Part shown: piece by piece, positions 53,241 to 64,000 of the stretch
How the letters are laid out: each line of letters begins with the position of its first letter
Position numbering within the stretch: position 1 is the stretch's first letter
Assembly: GCF_033958435.1 (NCBI RefSeq)
Contig: NC_134138.1
Coordinates: 1,624,001-1,688,000, forward strand
DNA length: 64,000 nt
Direction of reading: 5' to 3'
Origin: Carettochelys insculpta
Taxonomy: Eukaryota; Chordata; Testudines; Carettochelyidae
Notes under the pieces: model-generated
Seen by the model: the letters and a program-made list of their open reading frames with translations, nothing else
Database searches by the model: none
Told to the model about the DNA's origin: nothing
Made by a program: the position numbers and the translations under genes

Positions 53241-54159
53241 TGTGCTCCCCCGCGCTCCTCTGTTACTGCCGAGTCAGGGACCCACTGTTGATCCCTACGC
53301 CCCGGCTCTTGGTCACGCCACAGCCCGTCTCTCTCTCAGCCCAGCACCCCGTCTGCCGTGCACCAGAAATCCTGCTGCAGCCTGCGTCCTGGCGCCTGGC
53401 CTGCCCCTCTGCACAGCCCACGCTGCCAGCCTCTGGGCCCCTTCGCGCCTCCGCACCCATCCTGCCACACCCAGCCCCCTCCTGCAGGCTGGCGCCTGTG
53501 AGGGGTGTGAGCAGCCGGGTAGCTCTGCCCACCCCATCCCACTGCGCCAGGCTGGGTGCCCGAGCGGCGCAGAGCAGGCGAATGCTCCGGGCCGTAATGA
53601 GCACTCAACAGCGGGAGGTGCCAGAGCTGGCTGGACGTGGGGCACAGGGAGCGCCGGGCCCCCCGCGGGCAGGGCGCAGCAGCAGGCAGGAGCACACGGA
53701 GACTTTGACCCAGCTCTGCAGCTGCCGCCTCCCCCCGAGCAGGTGAGTCGCATCCCGTCCCGCAGGCAGCCTGCGCCCGGGCGCTGATACGGGGCATCAC
53801 GGGGGAGCGGGACACGCGGCTCTCCCCCCTGCTTCACCCCACGGGACCCTGTGCTCTGGGGTGAGCCCTGTCCCCCCCGATGCCCAGACCCCTTCCCAGC
53901 CAGGCCCAGTCACTCTGCCCCAACGCAGGCAGAGGGCAGGGCCCGCGAGACCCCCAGGCTGGACAGCACCAGGTAACAGATCCCCACCCAGCTCACGGCA
54001 GCGACCAGCAACGCCCTTCACCACCACAGGCCTGTTCCATTGCCGCCCGGCCCGGAGAGGAGCAGGAACAGCCCCCGAGCGAAGGCCGAGCACCAGCCAT
54101 GTGCTGTGCAGACATCAGCATGGAGGGCTGGGCCTTTCGCCGGGAGCTCCAAATACAGC
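53241..54159. other. GC-rich unique sequence, nothing recognised
   Basis: About 0.9 kb between two minisatellites. No conserved coding segment was recognised on either strand. Confidence 0.4.
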
Positions 54160-57100
54160 AATGCCCCACTGTGCTCCCACACGGCCCCACAGCCCCTGCT
54201 GCGCCCCCCTCACAGCCCCGCTGCGCCCCCCAGCACCTCCTGCACCCCCCACAGCGCCACTGCACCCGCTGCGCCCCCCCACGTCCCATTGCGCTCTCAC
54301 TGCACCTGCTTCACCCCCCCACTGCGCCCGCTGCACCCGCTGCGCCCCCCCACATCCCATTGCGCTCTCACTGCACCTGCTGCACCCCCCCACTGCGCCC
54401 GCTGCACCCCCCAGCACCTCCTGCACCCCCCACAGCGCCACTGCACCCGCTGCGCCCCCCCACGTCCCATTGCGCTCTCACTGCACCTGCTTCACCCCCC
54501 CACTGCGCCCGCTGCACCCCCCAGCACCTCCTGCACCCCTCACAGCACCACTACACCCGCTGCGCCCCCCTCACAGCCCCACTGCGCCCGCTGCGCCCCC
54601 CAGCACCTCCTGCACCCCCCACAGCACCCACTGCACCCCCCACGCCCCATTGCGCTCTCACTGCACCTGCTGCACCCCCCACAGCACCCGCTGCACCCCC
54701 CATGCCCCATTGCGCTCTCACTGCACCTGCTGCAACCCCCCACAGCCCCACTGCACTCCCCAGCACCTCCTGCACCCCCCCACAGCACTCGCTGCACCCA
54801 CTGCACCCCCCACACCCCATTGCGCTCTCACTGCACCTGCTGCACCCCCCACAGCGCCACTGTGCTCCCCCACAGCACCACTGCACCCCCACACAGCCCC
54901 ACTGTGCTCTCACCGAGCACCCCCTGTACCCCCCCACAGCCCCACTGCACCCCCCACACAGCCCACTGTGCTCCCACACAGCCCCACTGCACCTGCTGCA
55001 CCCCCACACAGCACCCGCTGCACCCCCCAACAGCCCCACTGCACCTGCTGTGCCCCCAACAGCCCCACTGTGATACCCCACTGCACCCACTGTGCCCCCC
55101 CACGCCCCATTGTGCTCTCACTGCACCTGCTGCACCCCCCCACAGCGCCACTGTGCTCCCCCACAGCGCCACTGCACCCACTGTGCCCCCACATAGCCCC
55201 ACTGTGCTCTCACCCAGCACCCCCTGTACCCCCCACAGCCCCCTGCACCCCCACACAGCCCCCTGCACCCACTGCACCCCCACACAGCCCACTGTGCTCT
55301 CACCCAGCACCCCCTGTACCCCCCCACAGCCCCACTGCACCCCCCAGCACCTCCTGCACCCCCCACAGCACCCCCCCGCCCCATTGCGCTCTCACTGCAC
55401 CTGCTGCACCCCCCCACAGCACCACTGCACCCACTGCGCCCCCACACAGCCCCACTGTGCTCTCACCCAGCACCCCCTGTACCCCCCCACAGCCCCACTG
55501 CACCCCCCATGCCCCATTGCGCTCTCACTGCACCTGCTGCACCCTCCCACAGCGCCACTGTGCTCCCCCACAGCACCACTGCAACCACTGCGCCCCCACA
55601 CAGCCCCACTGTGCTCTCACCCAGCACCCCCTGTACCCCCCACAGCCCCACTGCACCCCCCACACAGCCCACTGTGCTCCCACACAGCCCCACTGCACCC
55701 TCTGCGCCCCCCCACGTCCCATTGCGCTCTCACTGCACCTGCTGCACCCCCCCACAGCGCCACTGCACCCACTGCGCCCCCACACAGCCCCACTGTGCTC
55801 TCACCCAGCACCCCCTGTACCCCCCACAGCCCCACTGCACCCCCCAGCACCTCCTGCACCCCCCACAGCACCCCCCACACCCCATTGCGCTCTCACTGCA
55901 CCTGCTGCACCCTCCCACAGCGCCACTGTGCTCCCCCACAGCGCCACTGCGCCCCCACACAGCCCCACTGTGCTCTCACCCAGCACCCCCTGTACCCCCC
56001 CACAGCCCCACTGCACCCCCCACAGCCCACTGTGCTCCCACACAGCCCCACTGCACCTGCTGCACCCCCACACAGCACCTGCTGCACCCCCAACAGCCCC
56101 ACTCTGATACCCCACTGCACTCACTGTGCCCCCCACGCCCCATTGCGCTCTCACTGCACCTGCTGCACCCCCCCACAGCGCCACTGTGCTCCCCCACAGC
56201 GCCCCCACACAGCCCCACTGTGCTCTCACCCAGCACCCCCTGTACCCCCCCACAGCGCCACTGTGCTCCCCCACAGCACCACTGCACCCCCTGTACCCCC
56301 ACAGCCCCACTGCGCTCCCACACAGCCCCACTGCACCCGCTGCACCCCCACACAGCACCCGCTGCACCCATCCACAGCCCCACTGCACCTGCTGTGCCCC
56401 CAACAGCCCCACTGTGATACCCCACTGCACCCACTGTGCCCCCCACGCCCCATTGTGCTCTCACTGCACCTGCTGCACCCCCCCACAGTGCCACTGTGCT
56501 CCCCCACAGCGCCACTGCACCCACTATGCCCCCACATAGCCCCACTGTGCTCTCACCCAGCACCCCCTGTACCCACTGCACCCCCACACAGCCCACTGTG
56601 CTCTCACCCAGCACCCCCTGTACCCCCCCACAGCCCCACTGCACCCCCCACAGCACCTGCTGCACCCGCTGTGCCCCCACGCCCCATTGCGCTCTCACTG
56701 CACCTGCTGCACCCCCCCACAGTGCCACTGTGCTCCCCCACAGCGCCCCCACACAGCCCCACTGTGCTCTCACCCAGCACCCCCTGTATCCCCCCACAGC
56801 GCCACTGTGCTCCCCCACAGCGCCACTGCACCCCCTGTACCCCCCACAGCTCCACTGCACCCCCACATAGCCCACTGTGCTCCCACACAGCCCCACTGCA
56901 CCTGCTGTGCCCCCAACAGCCCCACTGTGATACCCCACAGCCCCACTGCACCCGCTGTGCCCCCATACAGCCCCAGTGCACCCACTGCACCCCCCCACAG
57001 TCCCACTGTGCGCCCACACAGCCCCACTACACCCGCTGCATCCCCCACAGAACCCGCTGCACCCCCACACAGCCCCACTGTGCTCCCATACAGCCCCACT

Positions 57101-57330
57101 GCACCTGCTGCACCCCCCCCCACGGTCCCACTGCACCCGCTGCACCCCCCCCACGGCCTCACTGCATCTGCTCTGCCCCCCCATGGCTCCACTGCGCCCC
57201 CTGCACGTGATGCATCTCTACAAAGCCCCCATGCAGTCAACGCCCCCCTGCACAGCCCCTCCACCCACTGGACCCAAATGCCCCCCAACTGCCACACATC
57301 GCCAGGCCCACTGCACCCCTACACAGCACG
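54160..57330. repeat. Irregular (ccactgcaccccc) minisatellite
   Basis: About 3.2 kb of short units (11-18 bp: ccccactgcacc, cccccacagcgccactgtgc, ctgcacctgctgcacccccc) arranged in longer blocks of about 150-300 bp with recurring 'cccattgcgctctcactgca' and 'cacccagcaccccctgtacc'. Open over hundreds of codons in several frames; not coding. Confidence 0.94.
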
Positions 57331-58271
57331 GGGGGATAAAAACTGATGATTTTTAAATTTAAAAATGGGATATAATTTAAATTGGATTTGTTAATGTTTT
57401 AAATCACCAATAAATGCTACATTTCTCATTCGAAAATTTACAATTAAATTTCCTCAGAGAGAAGCTACACCTGCACCCACAGTCTCACAAAAATGAATGA
57501 ATCGTTCCCGTCCGGCCAGCCTAATTGCCAGCTCTTGGGTCTCAAAAGTCCTGGGCTTTCAATTTCTGTTTTTCCACAGACTAAAAATTAACGTGTGCGA
57601 AGAGCACACAGGCTGGACAAGATTGCTTGTGTTCTGTGCTTGGGTGATGGTTGAACTTGGCCAAGCACAGCAGAGGAATTAGTTAAGACATTGTCCGAAA
57701 AACAGAGAGGCAATACCTAGGAAAGGACGGAGGCAGTACAGAAGGGAACAGTGAAGTGCACTGGCAATCAAAAAAGGAAGGTGTTACTCAGCACACACAG
57801 CTTCCGATGTCCTCCACACTCTCGCCACAGAAAAACTGTCCTGACTTCTGGGCATTAAACAGACCCTAAGTGGGAATATCTGGAAGAAAGTCGTTCCCTG
57901 GGCACAAACAGGAAAATTGTGTCCAGTGTGAGCAGTGCAGGAAGGGCCTGGCTGCAAGGCTAAATCACAGGGAAGTTGCTCGTTGGGAGAAAATGACTCG
58001 GGTACAGAGGTGGAGATGGCGGAGGGGGTCAGCTGGTCAGTAAGGTGCATAATTCACCTTGTAATTCCTCAGTCTGCCAGACTCTCTCTAGGCCTTTCCA
58101 TACAAGTGTGGTTTGACAAGTCAGTTCCCACGCTGTTTGCTGCGCTGGCGTTGCTAGAGGGGAAAAGCTTCGCTACCCCTTATGGCTCGCCCGCAGTGAG
58201 AGCCCAGCACTTGGGTGCACAGGACAGAGAGCGGCAGTCAGAGAAACCAAGAGCTGCCAGCTGCCACTGCC
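57331..58271. other. AT-richer unique stretch
   Basis: Starts with an AT-rich segment (aaaaactgatgatttttaaatttaaaaatg) that may be part of an old repeat; the rest shows no gene or known repeat. Its low GC contrasts with the surrounding window. Confidence 0.4.
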
Positions 58272-58960
58272 TGAGATTTCATTAGAACATAAGACCGGCC
58301 ACACTGGGACAGACCCAAGGTCCTTCCGGCCCAGTCCTGTCTGCCGGCAGCAGCCACTGCCCAGTGCCCCACAGAGAGAGAAGGGCACGGGCAGGCGGAG
58401 TCGTCCCTCCCACAGTTCCGGCCTCTGACAAAGAGAGGCACCGTTCCTACCCCCACCCTGGCGAAGAGCCACTGAAGGACCCACTTCCAGGAACTGATCT
58501 GGGTCCACACACGCTCCTGTGGCGAGGAGTTCCACGGGCCAACCGTGCGCTGCAGGAAGAGGAACTTCCCTTGGTTAGGTTTAACCCTGCTGCCCATTGG
58601 GATGGTGACCCCAAGCTCGTGTTATGGGAACACCTCAATAACTTTTCCTTACGCACCTTCTGCACACCTGTCGCCATTTATAGACCTCGTTCATAGCCCA
58701 CTTTGTCTCCTCCGGCCCCGTCTCCCTAACCTCTCTTCATCGGGCACCTGCTCCAAACCCCTGGTCATTTCTGCTGCCCCTTTTCCAAACCACTTTTTCC
58801 CAGCGCCAGGACCTCTCATCCGAGCCGAGATGCCCGCACCTGCCTGCAGGATTCGAGCTGTGGCTGAACCAAAGGAGGGAGATATTCCCTGACCCTTAAC
58901 ACATGGCACGTCGTTGTCACAGACCATATTGGCGACGCCGTAAGCCTGCTCCCAGTTCTA
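58272..58960 (-). mobile_element. Diverged CR1 LINE, 3' part
   Basis: Left end: gaacataagaccggccacac, gggacagacccaaggtcctt, the CR1 3' terminus in reverse. Further right are decayed RT C-terminal blocks (ggcgaggagttccacgggcc, gtgcgctgcaggaagaggaa). More diverged than the copies at 2829 and 33517. Confidence 0.82.
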
Positions 58961-59879
58961 CTTCAGCCCAACTCAGCCTTCTCAGGAGACCCCAGACACA
59001 GCCGTGCCCGTCAGCTCTGGGGGGCGAGTCCAAAACGAAGTCCACCTCAGCACAGTCGGCCTTGCTTTTTAAGTAACTCGATTTCAATCACACAAAAGAA
59101 CCACGGACTGAAGCTAGTTATTCAAATCACCTTGCCGCAGACCGACCCACACCCCCATGCACCCACTGTGTCCCTACGCAGCCCACCTGCCCCTTGCCAT
59201 CCCCACCCCCACGCACGCCCAGGCGTTCCCATGGGCACCTGCAGCAGCACTTCCCGGGCGTGCTCCAGCACTCGTCTCGCTGGGAACACCCACACCTAGG
59301 CGCCAGCACAGCCGCACACCCTCCCTGGGGCAGGGGCAGGGGCTCCCCCAGGCCTGCAGCCCGTCCTAGCGTGCAGCCAGTGGTGCAGGCCCCAATCCCC
59401 ACGTCAGGCCGGGATGCCGGCTCTGTGCCCAGCAGACGCAGCTCACAGCCAGGGCCCGGCGACCACCAGGGAAACACAGGGGGAACCCAGGCTGGAGTCT
59501 AGGGACAAGGATAAGTGCAGCAACCCCGGCGCGGGGGGCTGCATAGCCAGGCCCACCTCCTGGCCTCACTTACTACACCTAGGCACCCTCCAGGCCCAGC
59601 CACCCCCCAGACCCTGGGGGCAGATGCTGCAATCCCACAGCCCAGCTGCTTGGCCCCCCAGCAGAGGATGGGACCCTGAGCTTCACTATCCCTGCCAAGA
59701 TCCTACAGCCCGCAGTCTCTCCCTCCATCTTCTAGGCCCTTCCCAAGGACTTGGGCCTCCCAGCACCCCCCCTACTGAACCCCCCAGCCTCCCACATCCC
59801 AACCAACCCCTGGGGCACAGGCACCTCTGGGTCTACTCAGAGCCACAGCACCTCCCCCATCCCTGCCAAACCCCCAGCA
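58961..59879. other. GC-rich sequence, nothing recognised
   Basis: About 0.9 kb without supported feature. Confidence 0.4.
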
Positions 59880-60370
59880 CCCCACTGAGCTCCCCAGCCA
59901 CTGTCAGCCCCCCCCTCCCCAACCCCAGCGCTCCACTGACCTCCCTGGCCACCCCCACCCCCAGCACCCCACTGAGCTCCCCAGCCACTGGCAGCCCCCC
60001 CACCTCACCCCCAGCGCTCCACTGACCTCCCCGACCACCCCCAGCACCCCCACCCCCAGCCACTGGCAGCCCCCCCGCCTCACCACCAGCGCCCCACTGA
60101 GCTCCCCACCCACTGGCAGCCCCCCCCACCTCACCCCCAGCACCCCACTGAGCTCCCCAGCCACTAGCAGCCCCCCCAATCCACCCCCAGCGCTCCACTG
60201 ACCTCCCCGGCCACCAGCAGCCCCCCCACCCCCGTGCGCCACTGAGCTCCCCAGCCACTGGCAGCCCCCCCACCTCACCCCCAGCGCTCCACTGACCTCC
60301 CCAGCCACCCCCAGCACCCCCAGCGCCCCACTGAGCTCCCCAGCCACTGGCAGCCCCCCGCCAAGGCCCC
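59880..60370. repeat. C-rich minisatellite next to a CpG island
   Basis: Units of about 45-65 bp mixing 'agcgctccactgacctcccc', 'agccactggcagcccccc' and 'cccactgagctccccagcc'. Confidence 0.92.
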
Positions 60371-60875
60371 GCTCCCGCTCCCGCCCCCGCCCCGCGCACC
60401 TGCCCTCCGCCCGGCCGCAGGTGCGCTCAGGCCCCGGCGAGCCCCGGGAGCGGGCGGGGGGGGGCATCTCCGCCCCAGCCGCTGAGCGCCTCACTCCGCT
60501 CTGTTGCCTTGGACACGGGCTCGGCAGCCAATCAGAGGCGAGCCGGGAAGGGGCCCCGATCCGGGCCCGCGCCCAGCGCCAGCGTCAGCGCAGCCCCCTC
60601 CGGGCTGCCCACCTCGCCGCCCCCGCTCACCGCCTCCGGGTTCGGGTCCCGCCCCGCCGCGGCCGCGCAGCTCATGGGGCCGGGCTGCGCCTCGCTCTCA
60701 GCGCCGCGCCGCGCCACGGCACTGCACGGGCACTGCACTGCACGGACACTGCACCGCACCGCACTGCACGCTGCGCTCCCCGCCCTGCGCCGCGCCGTGC
60801 GCCCGGCTGGCGGGGCGTGTGGCCCGGGGGCGTGGCCCTCCGCGGGGGCGGCGCTGACGGAGGGAGGGCGGCGCC
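60360..60875. promoter_or_regulatory. CpG island with CCAAT and GC boxes (candidate upstream promoter)
   Basis: Very CpG-rich block containing ggcagccaatcagaggcgag (CCAAT box at 60529-60533), GC boxes and ccgccccgccgcggccgcgc, with no TATA box. On the minus strand a possible donor (gagggcag then gtgcgc, 60400/60399) follows a CpG-rich stretch, which would suit an untranslated first exon for the 1c transcript about 11 kb downstream. It could equally serve a gene to the right. Confidence 0.5.
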
Positions 60876-60877
60876 GT

Positions 60878-62945
60878 CCGGGTGTATCTCAGGCGCCGTC
60901 CGGGTGTGTCTCAGGCGGAGCTGTCAGGCGCTGTCCGGGTGTATCGCAGGCGGGGCTGTCAGGTGGGGCCATCTGGGTGTATCTCAGGCGGAGCTGTCAG
61001 GCGCTGTCCGGGTGTATCTCAGGCGGGGCTGTCAGGCGCTGTCCGGGTGTATCTCAGGCGGGGCTGTCAGGCGTTGTCCGGGTGTATCTCAGGCGGGGCT
61101 GTCCGCCAGTGTCCGGGTGTATCTCAGGCGGGGCTGTCAGGCGTTGTCCGGGTGTATCTCAGGCGGGGCTGTCCGCCAGTGTCCGGGTGTATCTCAGGCG
61201 GGGCTGTCTGCATGTATCTCAGATGGGACTGTCCGGCGCTGTCTGGGTGTATCTCAGACTGCACTGTCCGATGGTGTCTGGGTGTATCTCAGGCGGGCCT
61301 GTCCAACGGCATCCAGGTGTATCTCTGGCGGGGCTGTCCAATGGCATCTGGGAGTATCTCAGGCAGGGTTTTTCCGGGTGTATCTCAGGCGGGGCTGTCC
61401 GGCAGTGTCCGCATGTATCTCAGGCGGAGCTGTCTGGCGGTGTCCGCGTGTATCTCAGGTGGGGCTGTCCGACGCTGTCTGGGTGTATCTCAGACTGCAC
61501 TGTCCGATGGTGTCTGGGTGTATCTCAGGCGGGGCTGTCCAACGGCATCCGGGTGTATCTCTGGCGGGGCTGTCCAATGGCATCTGGGAGTATCTCAGGC
61601 AGGGTTTGTCTGGGTGTATCTCAGGCAGGGCTGTCCGGCGGTGTCCGCGTGTATCTCAGGTGGGGCTGTCCGGTGCTGTCTGGGTGTATCTCAGGCAGCG
61701 CTGTCTGCCAGTGTCTGGGTGTATCTCAGGCAGCGCTGTCAGGTGCTGTCCGGGTGTATCTCAGGCAGGGCTGTCTGGGTGTATCTCAGGTGACGCTGTC
61801 AGGCAGTATCTAGGTGTATGTCAAGCGGGGCTGTCCGACGGTGTACGAGTGTATTTCAGGCGGGGCCGCCAGGCACTGTCTGGGTATGTCTCAGATGGGG
61901 GATATCAGCTGCTGTCCAGATGTATCTTGGGGTGGGGCTGTCCAGCGGTGTCCAGGTGTATCTCAGGTGGGGCTGCCCAGCAGTGTCTGGGTGTAACTCA
62001 GGCGGGGCTGTCAGGCACTCTCCAGGTGTATCTCCCGTGGCACTGTCAGGCAGTGTCCAGGTGTATCTCAGGCAGGGCTGTCCAGCAGTGTACGGGTTTA
62101 TATCGGGCAGTGCGGCCAGGCAATGTCTGAGTATGTCTCAGACGGGGGCTGTCAGACGCTGTCCAGATGTATCTTGGGGAGGTGGGGGGGCTGTCCAGCC
62201 ACGTCCAGGTGTATCTCAGGCAGGGCTGCCCAGCGGTGTCCCAGTGTACCTCAGGCAGGGCTGTCAGGTGCTGTCCAGCTGTATCTCAGGCGGGGCTGTC
62301 TGGCCGTGTCTGGGTGTATCTCAGATGGCACTGTCAGGTGGTGTCCGGGTGCATCTCAGGCGGGGCTGTCCAGCAGTGTGCAGGAGTATCTCAGGCGTGC
62401 TGTCAGGCACTGTATGGTTGTATCTCAGGTGGGGCTGTTAGGCAGTGTGTGGATGTATCTTGGGCAGGGGCTGGCAGGCAGTGTCCGGGTGTATCTCGGG
62501 TGGGGGCTGTCCAGCGGTGTCCTTGTGTATCTCGGGCGGGGCTGTCTGGCCATGTCCGGGTGCATCTCAGGCGGGGACTGTCAGGCGGTGTCCGGGTGTA
62601 TCTCAGATGGGGACTGTCAGGTGGTGTCCGGGTGTATCTCAGATGGGGGCTGTCAGGTAGTGTCTGGGTGTATTTCAGGTGAGGGCTCTCCGGCAGTGGC
62701 TGGGTGTATTTCAGGTGGGGTTCCCAGGCAGTGGCTGTGTGTGTTTCAGGAGGGGGCTTTCTTGCAGTGGCTGGGTGTATTTCAGGCAGGGGCTGTCAGG
62801 TGGTGTCCAGGTGTATTTCAGGCAGGGGCTGTCTGGCAGCGGCTGGGTGTATTTTAGGCAGGAGCTGTCAGGTGGTGTCCGGGTGTATTTCAGGCAGGGG
62901 CTGTCTGGCAGTGGCTGGGTGTATTTCAGGCAGGGCTGTCAGGCT
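60878..62945. repeat. 35-bp minisatellite
   Basis: About 55-60 copies of a 35-bp unit (tccgggtgtatctcaggcgg + ggctgtcaggcgctg), increasingly diverged to the right (gggtgtatttcaggcagggg type). The unit has no stop codon in any plus-strand frame and 35 is not a multiple of three, so all three frames stay open for 300-570 codons. Confidence 0.95.
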
Positions 62946-62996
62946 GAGGGTGCCACGCAGTGGGGGGCTGGGGACAGTGTTTTTCCCTCAGCACCC

Positions 62997-63420
62997 TGTA
63001 ATGGTGTGGGGGGGCATGTGTGAGACTCAGGCTGGATGTGTGTGACAAGCAGAGCAGCTCCCAGCGGCTAAGGATGACCCTGGGGCTGTAACCTAGGCTG
63101 GCAGGTGACACCTCTGCCGTGAACACAGAGCAGGGAGGAGGCGAGTGGGGTTTGAATTGGAAGCGGCAGTTAGAAGCTGGGGGAGAGGGAGCTGGAAGGC
63201 AGCCAGCCTGGCGAGGGGGGAAGCTGCACCCCAGAGGGGCACCCCTCAGGCTCCTCTCCCCAGGACGGGTTGGAATGACTGTCTCTGCCAGCTGCACTGA
63301 CTCTTCAGTGCTGAGCTGGGCCTCTGTTGCCTCATAAACATCCTGTTCTACCTGCTGAGTGAGAGTCACCCCTGCCTGCGGATGGGGGGCAGTGCGTGGG
63401 GACCCCATAACCCCATGACA
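62997..63420 (+). repeat. Solo LTR, Gmr1-like family
   Basis: tgtaatgg...ccatgaca, 424 bp, with the family blocks in order (gcagctcccagcggctaagg, caggtgacacctctgccgtg, ggctcctctccccaggacgg, ctcataaacatcctgttcta). It is flanked by caccc (62992-62996) and cacca (63421-63425), a likely 5-bp target duplication with one change. No internal region, so it arose by LTR-LTR recombination. Confidence 0.88.
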
Positions 63421-63882
63421 CACCATCGTCCCCGAATGATTGAGCAGCCCCAGGCAGCAGCCAGCTCTCATATGCCCTGCCCAGCAGATCGCTGGCCCCC
63501 AGCCAGGCGGAAGAACAGGCGCTATCGGCCTCATGCAAACTGCTCTCTCCCTCCCTGTGGCCAGTCCAGAGATCTATTCTTCGTCACAGGAGCAGGGCCA
63601 GATCTGCTCCCTGGTTACTCTGCTTAGAGCACCTCCCTCCTCACCCAAGGGGAACAAGTCGGCCTATCGGAAGAACCAGGGAGGGAGGCGGGTTCAGGCC
63701 CACCCACTTCTAAAGGACCCCAAATGATCCTGCCCCAGCCCTTGCCACCCCAGGCAGGTGCCCAGGGACTGCTGAACACCCTTGGGGAGCAGTCTGGAGC
63801 CTCCCCCCAATGAGCTGAGCAGGTCTGGGAGACCAGCCATGCCACTCAGGCCCCCTGATGCCCCACAGCACCCCACTCCTAC
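63421..63882. other. Unrecognised sequence
   Basis: About 0.46 kb, nothing supported. Confidence 0.4.
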
Positions 63883-64000
63883 CTGCTTGTGGGCTGCACC
63901 GTGGGGGCTGGCCCTCACAGGCTCCTTGCACAACAGCCCCCGGGCTCCCTGGAGCTGCTCCCGGTGGCTGTGAGCAGGGTTCTGCTTCACACCCTTCTTC
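63883..64000 (-). other. Possible exon of unknown identity at the right edge
   Basis: On the minus strand at least 118 bp are open and end in a good donor (cacaagcag then GTAGGAGT, GT at 63882-63881). One frame reads KKGVKQNPAHSHREQLQG... and would end in phase 0; another would end in phase 1 like the PLEC first exons. I recognise neither peptide. It could be an exon of the next gene, a PLEC 5' exon or chance. Confidence 0.2.

Noticed and set aside
54040..57210. A plus-strand ORF of about 1056 codons rich in Pro, His, Thr and Cys
   Set aside because: It is the irregular ccactgcaccccc array, which lacks stops in several frames; composition is entirely that of the repeat.
60421..62130. A 569-codon plus-strand ORF starting in the CpG island
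   Set aside because: It runs through the stop-free 35-bp minisatellite, and the other two frames are equally open, so there is no evidence for coding.

Overview
The window looks like a GC-rich, repeat-dense piece of a reptile genome, most likely a turtle and probably from a microchromosome. The basis is the CR1 LINE lineage whose 3' end carries the conserved 'actgggtcagaccaaaggtcca' block, Gmr1-like LTR retrotransposons, and long GC-rich minisatellites. The species call is inference; crocodilians share some of these repeats.

The only host gene I can name is PLEC (plectin), read on the minus strand, and only its 5' part is present. Four alternative first coding exons are recognisable by similarity to known plectin N-termini: isoform 1c (49414-49603), 1f (24431-24521), 1e (18550-18595) and isoform 1 with its S10/plectin domain (5279-5762). 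A fifth short exon (736-790) has the same architecture (ATG, short ORF, phase-1 GT donor) but I cannot match it to a named isoform. All five end one base into a codon, as needed to join a common exon 2 (calponin-homology actin-binding region), which lies beyond the left edge. Exon 1c has a splice acceptor just upstream of its ATG, so an untranslated exon should lie further right; a CpG island at 60.4-60.9 kb is a candidate source. A possible exon of unknown identity touches the right edge (63883-64000).

About a third of the window is tandem repeat: at least ten mostly unrelated minisatellites with units of about 35 to 119 bp (2.7-5.0, 6.4-7.4, 7.6-10.6, 12.5-13.5, 14.5-18.1, 18.8-19.1, 21.9-23.7, 47.6-48.6, 50.0-53.2, 54.2-57.3, 59.9-60.4 and 60.9-62.9 kb). 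They fill the spaces between the PLEC promoters and generate many long but meaningless ORFs.

Mobile elements occupy much of 26-50 kb. A minus-strand CR1 (33.5-36.7 kb) abuts, head to head, a plus-strand CR1 (36.7-40.5 kb) that still shows the zinc-finger/SGNH-esterase ORF1. The 3' tail of the plus CR1 is split by a complete LTR retrotransposon (40511-46347) with a 5-bp target duplication. That element is the most notable object here. It is Ty3/gypsy-like in sequence, but its pol order is protease - integrase - reverse transcriptase - RNase H, as in Gmr1-like elements. Its Gag carries a region resembling the vertebrate SCAN domain, and gag and pol lie in one reading frame separated only by a TGA inside the zinc knuckle. 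Decayed relatives and solo LTRs are at 10.8-12.4, 26.6, 28.0, 46.4-47.6 and 63.0 kb. A second, non-CR1 LINE lineage is at 31.2-32.5 kb.

All elements appear broken to some degree. The host sequence reads as a multi-promoter 5' region of PLEC whose introns have been expanded by minisatellites and transposons.
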